This document shows positions 1 to 6,943 of a stretch of DNA of 18,783 nt, piece after piece. The notes beneath the pieces were generated by a model. It had not been told where the DNA came from, ran no database searches, and was given only the letters and a program-made list of their open reading frames with translations. The DNA is from JBHENW01 sp046261875. Lineage in GTDB: Bacteria > Acidobacteriota > Thermoanaerobaculia > UBA5066 > Gp7-AA6. The DNA lies in the NCBI GenBank assembly GCA_046261875.1, contig JBHENW010000066.1, positions 1 to 18,783 on the forward strand, given 5' to 3'. The translations under genes and the position numbers were made by a program. How positions within the stretch are numbered: position 1 is the first letter of the stretch; each line of letters opens with the position of its first letter.

Positions 1-1
1 G

Positions 2-1561
2 TACGGGTCGATGCAGTGCCCGTACTACGTGCACCGGGCCCTGACGGTGCTGCTCGGGCTGCCGCCGGAGAAGGTGCGCGTCATCCAGACGGAGACGGGC
101 GGGGGGTTCGGCGGCAAGGAGGAGTACCCCTCGGTGATCGCGGGGCACGCGTGCATCCTCGCGCTCAAGGCGGACCGGCCCGTCAAGCTCATCTACGACC
201 GGACCGAGGACATGCTCGCGACGACGAAGCGGCATCCCGGCGTCATCCGCCACCGGACCGGGGTCCGCAAGGACGGGAAGCTGACGGCGATGGAGATCGA
301 CGTCCTCCTCGACGGCGGGGCCTACATGACGCTCTCCCCCGTCGTCCTCTCGCGCGGGCTCATCCACTCGACCGGCCCCTACCGCTGCGAGCACGTGCGG
401 GCCGAGGGGCGCGTCGTCATGACGAACACGCCGCCCAACGGCGCCTTCCGCGGGTTCGGCGCCCCGCAGACGCAGTTCGCTTCGGAAGTCCACATGGAAC
501 GGATCGCGGAGGCGCTCGGCATGGACCCGGTGACCCTTCGCGAGATCAACGCGTTCCGGCCGGGGGACGAGACGGCGACCGGCCAGAAGCTGGGGCGCGA
601 CTGCAGCGCGCTCGCCGTGCTGCGCGAGGCCGTGCGGCGCACGGACTTCCGCCGCCGGCGCCGGGCGCTCAAAGGCACCAACCGCGGCCTGGGCCTCGCC
701 CTCTTCTTCCACGGGTCGGGTTTCACGGGAGGCGGCGAGGTCAAACTCGCCTCGAAGGCCTCCGTCGAGCTGACCCCGACCGGAGCGCGCATCCTCGTCG
801 CTTCCACGGAGATCGGCCAGGGCACGCGCACGATGCACGCGCAGATCGTCGCCGAGACGCTCGGGATCCCCTACGGCTGCGTCGAGGTGGCGGAGGTGGA
901 TACCGGCCGCGTGCCCGACAGCGGCCCGACGGTCGCCTCCCGCACGTGTATGGTCGTCGGACGGATCCTCCAGCGCTGCGCCGAGGAGATCCGCGAGACG
1001 CTCCGCGGCATGTCTCCGGCGAAGTACCTCTCGAAGCACGGCCCGCTCCTCGTGACCAAGGAGTACGCGGGGCCGGACGGGCTCTACTGGGACGACGACA
1101 ACTACCGGGGCGACGCCTACGGGGCCTACGGATGGGCGTGCGACGTCGCCGAGGTGGAGCGCGACCCGGACACCTACGAGGTCCGGCCGGTGAAGCTCAC
1201 GGCCGTCCAGGACATCGGGAAGGCGATCCACCCGGTTCTGGCGGCGGGACAGATCGAAGGGGGCACGGCGCAGGGGCTCGGTTACGCGCTCCTCGAAGAA
1301 GTCGTCATGGCGGACGGCCGGATGGCCAACGCGCAGATGACCAACTACACGGCCCCGACGACGCTCGACACGCCGCCCATGGACGTGGTCATCGTCGAGA
1401 GCCCGTACCGGCACGGCCCCTTCGGCGCGAAGGGGGTCGGCGAGATGCCGATCGACGGCGTCGCGCCGGCCGTCGTCAACGCGATCCGACATACGGGCCT
1501 CGACGTCCGGTCGATTCCCGCGACGCCGGAGCGGATCCTCCAGGCTTGCGCTTCTCGCTGA
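2..1561 (+). CDS. xdhA: Xanthine dehydrogenase, molybdopterin-binding subunit (5' end outside window)
   Basis: Catalytic molybdenum subunit of xanthine dehydrogenase, which hydroxylates hypoxanthine and xanthine to urate in the cytoplasm. The frame is open to the left edge, so the start is missing; 519 residues remain of the roughly 750 usual for separate Mo subunits. Seen directly: GGGFGGKEE near the visible N-terminus (matching the bovine Phe798/Glu802 region), NGAFRGFGAPQ (the Arg880 region that positions purine), STEIGQGTRTMHAQ, and KGVGEMPI near the C-terminus (the catalytic Glu1261 region). The substrate residues fit xanthine rather than aldehyde or CO oxidation, and the uricase cluster next door supports this. 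Its stop lies 16 bases inside the next gene. The symbol follows E. coli usage (xdhA = Mo subunit); in Bacillus the equivalent is pucD. Confidence 0.93.
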   Translation, partial: YGSMQCPYYVHRALTVLLGLPPEKVRVIQTETGGGFGGKEEYPSVIAGHACILALKADRPVKLIYDRTEDMLATTKRHPGVIRHRTGVRKDGKLTAMEIDVLLDGGAYMTLSPVVLSRGLIHSTGPYRCEHVRAEGRVVMTNTPPNGAFRGFGAPQTQFASEVHMERIAEALGMDPVTLREINAFRPGDETATGQKLGRDCSALAVLREAVRRTDFRRRRRALKGTNRGLGLALFFHGSGFTGGGEVKLASKASVELTPTGARILVASTEIGQGTRTMHAQIVAETLGIPYGCVEVAEVDTGRVPDSGPTVASRTCMVVGRILQRCAEEIRETLRGMSPAKYLSKHGPLLVTKEYAGPDGLYWDDDNYRGDAYGAYGWACDVAEVERDPDTYEVRPVKLTAVQDIGKAIHPVLAAGQIEGGTAQGLGYALLEEVVMADGRMANAQMTNYTAPTTLDTPPMDVVIVESPYRHGPFGAKGVGEMPIDGVAPAVVNAIRHTGLDVRSIPATPERILQACASR

Positions 1562-1995
1562 ACGGCCGGACCGTCGAGGTCCGGGCGCACCCGATGAAGC
1601 GCCTGCTCGACGTGTTGCGCCAGGACTGCTCGCTCACCGGCACGAAGGAGGGGTGCGGCGAGGGGGAGTGCGGCGCCTGCACCGTGCTCGTGGACGGGGA
1701 GCCGGTCAACTCCTGCCTCGTACCCTTCGCGCAGGTGCGGGGCCGCCGTGTCGAAACGATCGAGTCGCTCGGCGGCACGCATCCGCTCCAGGAGGCTTTC
1801 GTCATGGAAGGCGGGGCGCAGTGCGGCATCTGTACGCCCGGGATGATCCTGGCGGCGGTCGCGCTCGGCCCGAACCCTTCGCTCGAGGACGTCCGGACCG
1901 GGCTCGCCGGAAACCTCTGCCGGTGCACGGGGTACGAGGGGATCTACCGGTCGATCGAGCGGGCGTCGGCCAGGCGGCGGCGGGCCCGGAAATGA
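1546..1995 (+). CDS. xdhC: Xanthine dehydrogenase, [2Fe-2S] iron-sulfur subunit
   Basis: Electron-transfer subunit carrying two [2Fe-2S] clusters between the Mo centre and FAD. The 149-residue product matches the usual 150-170. The N-terminal plant-ferredoxin-type cluster is in GCGEGECGACTVLVDGEPVNSC (in the N-terminal half); the second cluster is in QCGICTPGMI and NLCRCTGYE. The frame stays open far upstream, but that part is a shadow of the Mo subunit. I place the start at TTG 1546, because RFSLNGRTVEVRAHP is a normal subunit N-terminus and no ATG or GTG lies nearby in frame. That gives a 16-base overlap with the Mo subunit; the ribosome site is weak, so translational coupling is likely. 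The next gene overlaps by ATGA. Symbol per E. coli. Confidence 0.92.
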   Translation: MRFSLNGRTVEVRAHPMKRLLDVLRQDCSLTGTKEGCGEGECGACTVLVDGEPVNSCLVPFAQVRGRRVETIESLGGTHPLQEAFVMEGGAQCGICTPGMILAAVALGPNPSLEDVRTGLAGNLCRCTGYEGIYRSIERASARRRRARK

Positions 1996-2813
1996 GGACC
2001 GCGGTCACGCCGCTCACGATGCTGCAGCCCTCCTCCGTCGGGGAGGCCCTCCGGATGCTCCAGGAAGAGGGACCGCTCACGCCGCTCGCCGGCTGCACCG
2101 ACGTTTACGTCAGTCTCAACTTCGGAGCGTTGCGCGACACGCGCTTCATCAACATCTGGGGGCTCGCGCCGCTGCGACGCATCGCGCTGCGGGGCGAGGT
2201 CCTCTCCATCGGGGCCCTCGCGACCTATACCGACATCATCCGCTCCCCGCTCGTGGGGCGGCACCTCCCGATTCTCGCCCGCGCGGCGCGCGAGATCGGC
2301 GGCGTTCAGATCCAGAACCGCGGCACGCTCGGCGGGAACATCGCGAACGGATCGCCGGCGGGCGACACGCTCCCGGTGCTCGCGGCCGCGGAAGCCGTCG
2401 TGGTCCTGAAGAGCCTCGCCGGAACGCGCCGGGTGCCGTTCCTCAACTACTACACGGGGTACCGAGCCAGCGTGAGGCGGCCGGAGGAGCTCATCGCCGC
2501 GATCGAAGTCCCGCCGATCCGCGGCCGCCAGTGGTTCCGCAAGGTGGGCACACGCGCGGCGCAGGCGATCTCCAAGGTCGTCATGGCGGGGATCCGAACC
2601 CCGCGGCCGCGCATTGCCCTCGGGAGCGTGGCGACCACCGTCATCCGCTTGCCCCGCACCGAGGACGCCCTCGCTTCCGGAGCCGCCATCGCCGAGGCCC
2701 GGCGCATTCTCGAGTCGGAGATCGCCCCGATCGACGACGTGCGCTCCACCGCAGAGTACCGGCGCGCCGTCGCGTCCAACCTGCTCGAGCGCTTCTGGAA
2801 GGACACGGCCTGA
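1992..2813 (+). CDS. xdhB: Xanthine dehydrogenase, FAD-binding subunit
   Basis: FAD subunit of the molybdenum hydroxylase complex, passing electrons from the iron-sulfur subunit to NAD+ or another acceptor. It has 273 residues, normal for CoxM/XdhB-type medium subunits. Flavin-binding signatures are visible: LTPLAGCTDVYVSL near residue 30 (usual form AGGTD) and QNRGTLGGNIANGSPAGDT around residue 105-125. The second Gly of the AGGTD motif is Cys here, a mild deviation. The C-terminal region resembles the CO dehydrogenase flavoprotein C-terminal domain. The start ATG 1992 overlaps the stop of the Fe-S subunit gene (ATGA), and its own stop overlaps the next start (TGATG). The order Mo, Fe-S, FAD is less common than FAD-first or Fe-S-first layouts. 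Confidence 0.93.
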   Translation: MRTAVTPLTMLQPSSVGEALRMLQEEGPLTPLAGCTDVYVSLNFGALRDTRFINIWGLAPLRRIALRGEVLSIGALATYTDIIRSPLVGRHLPILARAAREIGGVQIQNRGTLGGNIANGSPAGDTLPVLAAAEAVVVLKSLAGTRRVPFLNYYTGYRASVRRPEELIAAIEVPPIRGRQWFRKVGTRAAQAISKVVMAGIRTPRPRIALGSVATTVIRLPRTEDALASGAAIAEARRILESEIAPIDDVRSTAEYRRAVASNLLERFWKDTA

Positions 2814-4255
2814 TGAAGACCACGCTCTCGCCGGATTCCGTTTCGGCCGTCATGGAGCGCGTCGGGCAAGTGAACGCGGAGACCGCGCAGCGCTTCCCGG
2901 GCGAAGAGTCGCGCCGCCAGCCCGTCCACACGGTGTACGGCGGGGCGCACGTCTTCAAGGCCGACTCGGCGCCGAAGCTCGGCGCGCTCGCGCTGAGATT
3001 CCTCCAGGAATACGCGCCCAACTGGGCCGTCCTCGCGAAGGTCGTCGGCCTGCCGGGCTCGGATCGCTGGCCCGAGCTTCCGGAGAACACCAACGATCTG
3101 AAGGCGCAGATCGAGTGGGCCACGAGCGCGGACCGGGAGGCCCACCGCACGGCGCGGATGGCCCAGATCGTCTATGCACGGCTCGTCGAGAAGCTGCGGC
3201 GTGAGCCGGTCGAGGACTTCCGGATCGACTTCGAGGACGGCTACGGGAACCGGCCCAACGACGAGGAAGACGGCCACGCGGAGTCGGCCGCCGGCGAGGT
3301 CGCGGCCGGGATGGCCGCCGGCACGCTCCCGCCGCACATCGGCATCCGGATCAAGCCGTTCACCGAGGAGCTGCGGGCCCGGAGCGTCCGCACGCTCGAC
3401 GTCTTCGTCACCGCGCTCCTGGAAAAGGCGGGGGGGAAACTACCGGAGGACTTCGTCGTCACGCTCCCGAAAGTGACGTCGCCGGAGCAGGTCGCGGGTC
3501 TTGCCGACCTCTTCGAGAAGCTCGAATCGGAACTGGGCCTTCCGGCCGGGACGCTCCGCCTCGAGTTCATGATCGAGACGCCGCAGTCGGTCCTGCGGCC
3601 CGAAGGGGGCGCCGCCGCGTCCGTCCTCGCCGCCGCCGCGCGGGGACGCTGCGTCGCCGCCCACTTCGGGACCTATGACTACACCGCGTCACTGAACATC
3701 ACCGCGGCCTACCAGACCATGACGCATCCCGCCTGCGATTTCGCCAAGCACATGATGCAGGTCTCCCTCGCCGGCACCGGCATCTGGATCTCCGACGGCG
3801 CGACGAACGTCATGCCGATTCCCCCGCACCGGCCGGCGCAGGGCGGAGCGCTCACGGACGAGCAGGCCGCGGAGAACCGCGACACCGTGCACCGCGCGTG
3901 GAAGCTCCACTACGACCATGTCTGGCATTCGCTTTCCGGGGCGTACTACCAGGGCTGGGACCTGCACCCGGCCCAGCTCCCGACGCGTTACGCCGCCGTG
4001 TACGCCTTCTTCCTCGACGGCCTGGAAGCCGCCTCCGCGCGCCTGAAGAACTTCGTCCGTCAGGCCGGGCAGGCGACACTCGTCGGCGAGGTCTTCGACG
4101 ACGCCGCGACCGGCCAGGGGCTGCTGAATTACTTCCTGCGCGCCTGGAACTGCGGGGCGATCACCGAGGAGGAGGCCGTCGAGAAGAGCGGCCTGACCGT
4201 CGCGGAGCTCCGCAGCCGGTCCTTCGTCCAGATCCTCCGGGGGCGTCGCACGTAG
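2813..4255 (+). CDS. CitE/HpcH-type aldolase-like protein (DUF6986-like) in the purine operon
   Basis: A 480-residue protein that keeps the metal and acyl-CoA-site signatures of the HpcH/HpaI-CitE-malyl-CoA lyase barrel. These are RIDFEDGYG (residues 138-145, compare DLED of CitE), LEFMIETPQSV (250-260, metal Glu255) and AAHFGTYDYTASL (282-294, metal Asp289). It is longer than CitE (about 300), with a helical N-terminus and a long C-terminus containing GTGIWISDGATNVMPIPPHR. I recognise it from memory as DUF6986; close relatives are often labelled phosphoenolpyruvate kinase or aldolase, without biochemical proof that I know of. Its ATG overlaps the xdh FAD-subunit stop (TGATG), with AAGGA upstream, so it belongs to the xdh operon. 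Condensing or cleaving a glyoxylate-derived acid, the end product of the ureide pathway, is a reasonable inference but not shown. The fold is more certain than the reaction. Confidence 0.8.
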   Translation: MKTTLSPDSVSAVMERVGQVNAETAQRFPGEESRRQPVHTVYGGAHVFKADSAPKLGALALRFLQEYAPNWAVLAKVVGLPGSDRWPELPENTNDLKAQIEWATSADREAHRTARMAQIVYARLVEKLRREPVEDFRIDFEDGYGNRPNDEEDGHAESAAGEVAAGMAAGTLPPHIGIRIKPFTEELRARSVRTLDVFVTALLEKAGGKLPEDFVVTLPKVTSPEQVAGLADLFEKLESELGLPAGTLRLEFMIETPQSVLRPEGGAAASVLAAAARGRCVAAHFGTYDYTASLNITAAYQTMTHPACDFAKHMMQVSLAGTGIWISDGATNVMPIPPHRPAQGGALTDEQAAENRDTVHRAWKLHYDHVWHSLSGAYYQGWDLHPAQLPTRYAAVYAFFLDGLEAASARLKNFVRQAGQATLVGEVFDDAATGQGLLNYFLRAWNCGAITEEEAVEKSGLTVAELRSRSFVQILRGRRT

Positions 4256-4295
4256 GGCTGGGCTCCGTCCCCGCCCCGAGTCGTCAAGCCAGCTC

Positions 4296-5135
4296 TTAAC
4301 GGCGCAGAGTGGCCTGGATCAGGCCGTACGGCTCCTCGATCGGAACGAAGATCTCGTTGGGGTTGTCGAGCCCGATCCGCGAAAGGTCCACGAGCAGGTG
4401 GTGCTTGTTGGGCATCGTGATCTGGATCTCTCCGATCTCGGGGTGCCGCTGGAGCGCTTTCTCACCCATGGCGTGGAGGGTGTGCTGCACGGACTCGCTG
4501 TCGTGCGCGGCAAGCGTCTCGAGAAGCGTCTGGCGGATGCCGCGCCACGCGGAGCCGAAATCCAGATCCGAGACTGAGTACTTCCACACGGCGCGGACGG
4601 CGGTCGCGAGGATGCGGTCGCGGGTCTCCTGCAGGGTCGTGTAGCGGTCGCGAAAGAAACCGTCGAAGGCCGACTTCGAGGTCTTCGCGACGAGCATGTC
4701 CTCGAGGCCGGACTCGATCGCGAGAGCCCCGTCTCCCGCGACGACCTCGGTCAGCCGGGACTCGCCGCCGGCCTTTCGGAACGTGTGCGGGTCGGGAGCC
4801 CCGGCGATCTCGAGGCGCTCCCAGAGGCTCTCGCGGATCGTCACGCGCGCGCGCCGGATGGCCGCGTGGCTCCGGAGGAAGTGGGCGGCGAGAAGCTTTC
4901 CGAACTCCTCGATCTCCCCGAGCGGGTTCTGGCGCGCGAGCGCGTACACGGTGTTCTTCATCGTGTCGGTCGGCAGGACGTTCGCGTTGTCCCCGCTCTC
5001 GTGTACGGCGCGAAAGTCCCCTTCGAGAGATACGGCGACGGCCAGGTCCTTGAAGTGGTGCCGGCCGCCCTCGCGCGTCAGCTTGACCAGCCGCACGCCC
5101 GATTTGCCGTAGCGGTTTTCGGCGAGAACGGCCAC
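4296..5135 (-). CDS. uox: Urate oxidase (uricase)
   Basis: Cofactor-free uricase oxidising urate to 5-hydroxyisourate with O2, releasing H2O2. It has 279 residues, close to the usual 290-300. Aligned by eye to the Aspergillus flavus enzyme, all catalytic and urate-binding residues are present: Lys11 (YGKSGVRLVK), Thr56 (VLPTDTMKNTVYAL), Phe157 and Arg174 (SAFDGFFRDRYTTL and ETRDRILAT), Gln217 (SVQHTLHAM), and Asn243 and His245 (MPNKHHLLVDL). No peroxisomal SKL signal is present, as expected for a bacterium. The start is GTG 5135 with GGGAG about 8 bases upstream, 4 bases after the HIU hydrolase stop. It is the last gene of the minus-strand ureide operon and faces the aldolase-like gene across 40 bases, in which I see no clear terminator. 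Confidence 0.96.
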   Translation of the reverse strand: MAVLAENRYGKSGVRLVKLTREGGRHHFKDLAVAVSLEGDFRAVHESGDNANVLPTDTMKNTVYALARQNPLGEIEEFGKLLAAHFLRSHAAIRRARVTIRESLWERLEIAGAPDPHTFRKAGGESRLTEVVAGDGALAIESGLEDMLVAKTSKSAFDGFFRDRYTTLQETRDRILATAVRAVWKYSVSDLDFGSAWRGIRQTLLETLAAHDSESVQHTLHAMGEKALQRHPEIGEIQITMPNKHHLLVDLSRIGLDNPNEIFVPIEEPYGLIQATLRR

Positions 5136-5139
5136 CGCG

Positions 5140-5484
5140 TCAGCTCCCGCGATACGTCGAGTACCCGTGCGGGGCCAGCAGGAGCGGCACGTGGTAGTCC
5201 TGCGACCGGTCTTTCACCTCGAATACGATCTTGACGACCGGGTAGAAGCCCTCCAGGTTGTAGGCGCGAAAGTAGCTCGCCGTGTCGAAAGTGAGCCGGT
5301 AGGTGCCCGTCGCCAGCGTGAACCCTTCCGGAAGCAGGCTCTTCGAGCGGCCATCGGCGTCCGTGCTCCCCCGCCCCAGGAGCTTCCAATCCCCTTCGAT
5401 CGAGCGGACCTCGAGGGTGACGGGAACGCCCGAAGCGGGGCGGCCGCGCGCCGTGTCGAGGATGTGCGTGGTGATCGCGCTCAT
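5140..5484 (-). CDS. uraH: 5-hydroxyisourate hydrolase (transthyretin-related protein)
   Basis: Hydrolyses 5-hydroxyisourate, the uricase product, to OHCU. The 114-residue length is typical for a bacterial HIUase without a signal peptide. Seen: N-terminal THILDTARGRPA with its catalytic His, DADGRSKSLL with its catalytic Arg, DYHVPLLLAPHGYSTYRGS with the second catalytic His, and the invariant C-terminal YRGS that separates HIUases from transthyretins. The ATG at 5484 overlaps the stop of the OHCU decarboxylase gene by four bases (ATGA), and uricase begins 4 bases after this stop. Enzymes for the unstable intermediates are therefore made from adjacent, probably coupled reading frames. Confidence 0.96.
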   Translation of the reverse strand: MSAITTHILDTARGRPASGVPVTLEVRSIEGDWKLLGRGSTDADGRSKSLLPEGFTLATGTYRLTFDTASYFRAYNLEGFYPVVKIVFEVKDRSQDYHVPLLLAPHGYSTYRGS

Positions 5485-5963
5485 GCGTCGAAGAACTTCT
5501 CCATCCGGATGCGGGTGATCTTGCGCTGCTCTTCCGCCGCGTTCCGCAGCTCGGTCGGCGCGTCATTATGGAGGCGGGAGCGGCAAATCGCGAGCATCTC
5601 CTCGGCGCTCTTTCCCGTCGCGCAGACGAGAAACACGTGGCCGAAGCGATCCTCGTACTCGCGGTTGGCTTCCGCCAGTTCCGCCAGGATTTCGGCCGGC
5701 GCTCCCCGGATTCCCGACTGCTCGCCGGCGGCCACCCCGCTCGCCCGGTCGCCGATGCGGGGATGCGCTGCGAATGCCTCGAGCCAGTCTCCGGGCGAGA
5801 GCCGGGACCAGACCTCCTCCGCGCTCCGGATCGCGTCCCCGGCGGTGTCGAAGGGCCGCAGCCTCGCGACGCGCTCGGCCCAGACGGGCGAGGCGCAGAA
5901 GCCCGCCAGGAGGCGCTCCGCCTCGTTGCGCGGCAGGGCATTGAACCGATCGAGGCCGGTCAC
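5481..5963 (-). CDS. uraD: OHCU decarboxylase (2-oxo-4-hydroxy-4-carboxy-5-ureidoimidazoline decarboxylase)
   Basis: Decarboxylates OHCU stereospecifically to S-(+)-allantoin, completing urate breakdown to allantoin. It has 160 residues, normal for a stand-alone enzyme (in Bacillus it is fused to uricase). Family motifs: HPRIGD with the catalytic His, EQSG, and the long NREYEDRFGHVFLVCATGKS block followed by RLHNDAPTELRNAAEEQRKI. The frame is open for another 280 codons upstream, but that stretch is the allantoicase gene read in a wrong frame. I set the start at GTG 5963, giving TGLDRFNALP, a family-like N-terminus; this overlaps the allantoicase stop as GTGA. Its own stop overlaps the HIU hydrolase ATG. 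Confidence 0.95.
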   Translation of the reverse strand: MTGLDRFNALPRNEAERLLAGFCASPVWAERVARLRPFDTAGDAIRSAEEVWSRLSPGDWLEAFAAHPRIGDRASGVAAGEQSGIRGAPAEILAELAEANREYEDRFGHVFLVCATGKSAEEMLAICRSRLHNDAPTELRNAAEEQRKITRIRMEKFFDA

Positions 5964-6943
5964 GGCCTGGGGATCGTTCCCCAGAGCCGCAGCCGTGCGA
6001 CGCCGCCGTCCGGATGGATGTTCAGGCGCGCGTGCGTGCCTCTCCCGGGCGTCACCTCGCGGTCGAAGTCGTGTAACGCGTGCGGCCGCAGGGGCGTGCG
6101 GGGGAGCAGCTCCCTCCAGGACGCACCTTCCAGCGAGGCGCTCTCGGGAAGCTCCGCCAGCTCCAGAGAGCAGCTTCCCGGCGCGTTTCCCTTGAAGTGC
6201 GAGGTGTCGACCGTCACGCGGTGGACGATTCCGGGTCTGGCGAGCTGCACGACGGCCCAGTCGTGTCCCGGACCCCGCCGTCTCCGCGTCTCCCACCCGT
6301 CGTGCATGCCGGCCGGGGGCCCCGGGAAGATCAGGTTGTGGCGGGAGCCGAAGAACATGTCGCTCGCAGCGACCACGAGTCCTCCGTTCTCCGCGGCGGC
6401 GAGGTCGACTTCGCCGGCCCGCGCCAGTTCCTTCCAGTCGGGTTGCGCTCTTCCATAGACGCGCAGGCGCGCGACGCCTCCGTCCGGATGGATGTTCAAT
6501 CGCAGGTGGGTGAAACGACCGGCATCCGCGATGGGAAAAGGATTCGGAGCGTCTCCTTTCAGAGGGGAGCTCGGCAGGATCTCCGTCCAGTCGCGATGCG
6601 CGAGGAGCGTCTCCTCGTCGGGGTCTCCCTCCAGGGCGCAGGCTTCCAGCGAGCAGGACTCCGGGTAGTTCCCCTTGAAGTGGCGCGTGTCCACGACGAC
6701 GCCGGCGATCCTTCCCGGCAGGCCGAGCCGCAGGATGCACCAGTCGTGGCCCGGCTCCCGGCGGCGCCGGGTCTCCCACCCGTCCATCCACTTGCCCCTG
6801 TCCGTGTACTCATCGGGCAGGAACACCGGCTCGTTCGCTTTGAGGAGGTTCTCCTTGGGCGCGAAGAACTCGTCGTTGGCCGCCAGGACGCGACCGCCGA
6901 CCCGCTCCGAAGCCAGGTCGAGCAGATCCGTGAAGTCGCTCAG
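5960..6943 (-). CDS. alc: Allantoicase (allantoate amidinohydrolase), probable CTG start
   Basis: Hydrolyses allantoate to S-ureidoglycolate and urea. It has 327 residues with two homologous jelly-roll repeats (about 15-163 and 186-322). Each carries DGWETRRRR.PGHDW, VDT.HFKGN.P.SCSLE and LNIHPDGGVARLR. The family N-terminus DLASERVGGRVLAANDEFFAPKENLL is intact. No ATG, GTG or TTG occurs in frame anywhere near it; the next upstream candidates lie deep inside allantoinase. CTG 6941-6943 gives M-SDFTDLLDLAS, exactly where relatives begin. It overlaps the allantoinase stop (CTGA) and has GGAG five bases upstream. The gene call is very secure; the start codon is inferred. Its stop overlaps the next gene as GTGA. 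Confidence 0.93.
   Translation of the reverse strand: MSDFTDLLDLASERVGGRVLAANDEFFAPKENLLKANEPVFLPDEYTDRGKWMDGWETRRRREPGHDWCILRLGLPGRIAGVVVDTRHFKGNYPESCSLEACALEGDPDEETLLAHRDWTEILPSSPLKGDAPNPFPIADAGRFTHLRLNIHPDGGVARLRVYGRAQPDWKELARAGEVDLAAAENGGLVVAASDMFFGSRHNLIFPGPPAGMHDGWETRRRRGPGHDWAVVQLARPGIVHRVTVDTSHFKGNAPGSCSLELAELPESASLEGASWRELLPRTPLRPHALHDFDREVTPGRGTHARLNIHPDGGVARLRLWGTIPRP

Noticed and set aside
16..1545. Long open frame running upstream of the Fe-S subunit for about 510 codons
   Set aside because: It is the Mo-subunit gene read in another frame; the translation is Arg/Gly/Ala-rich with no motifs.
4256..4295. Terminator hairpin between the aldolase-like gene and uricase
   Set aside because: GCTGG and CCAGC could pair but across a long loop and without a T-run.
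5964..6791. Apparent N-terminal extension fusing a large domain to OHCU decarboxylase
   Set aside because: It is allantoicase read out of frame; the enzyme is complete from GTG 5963.
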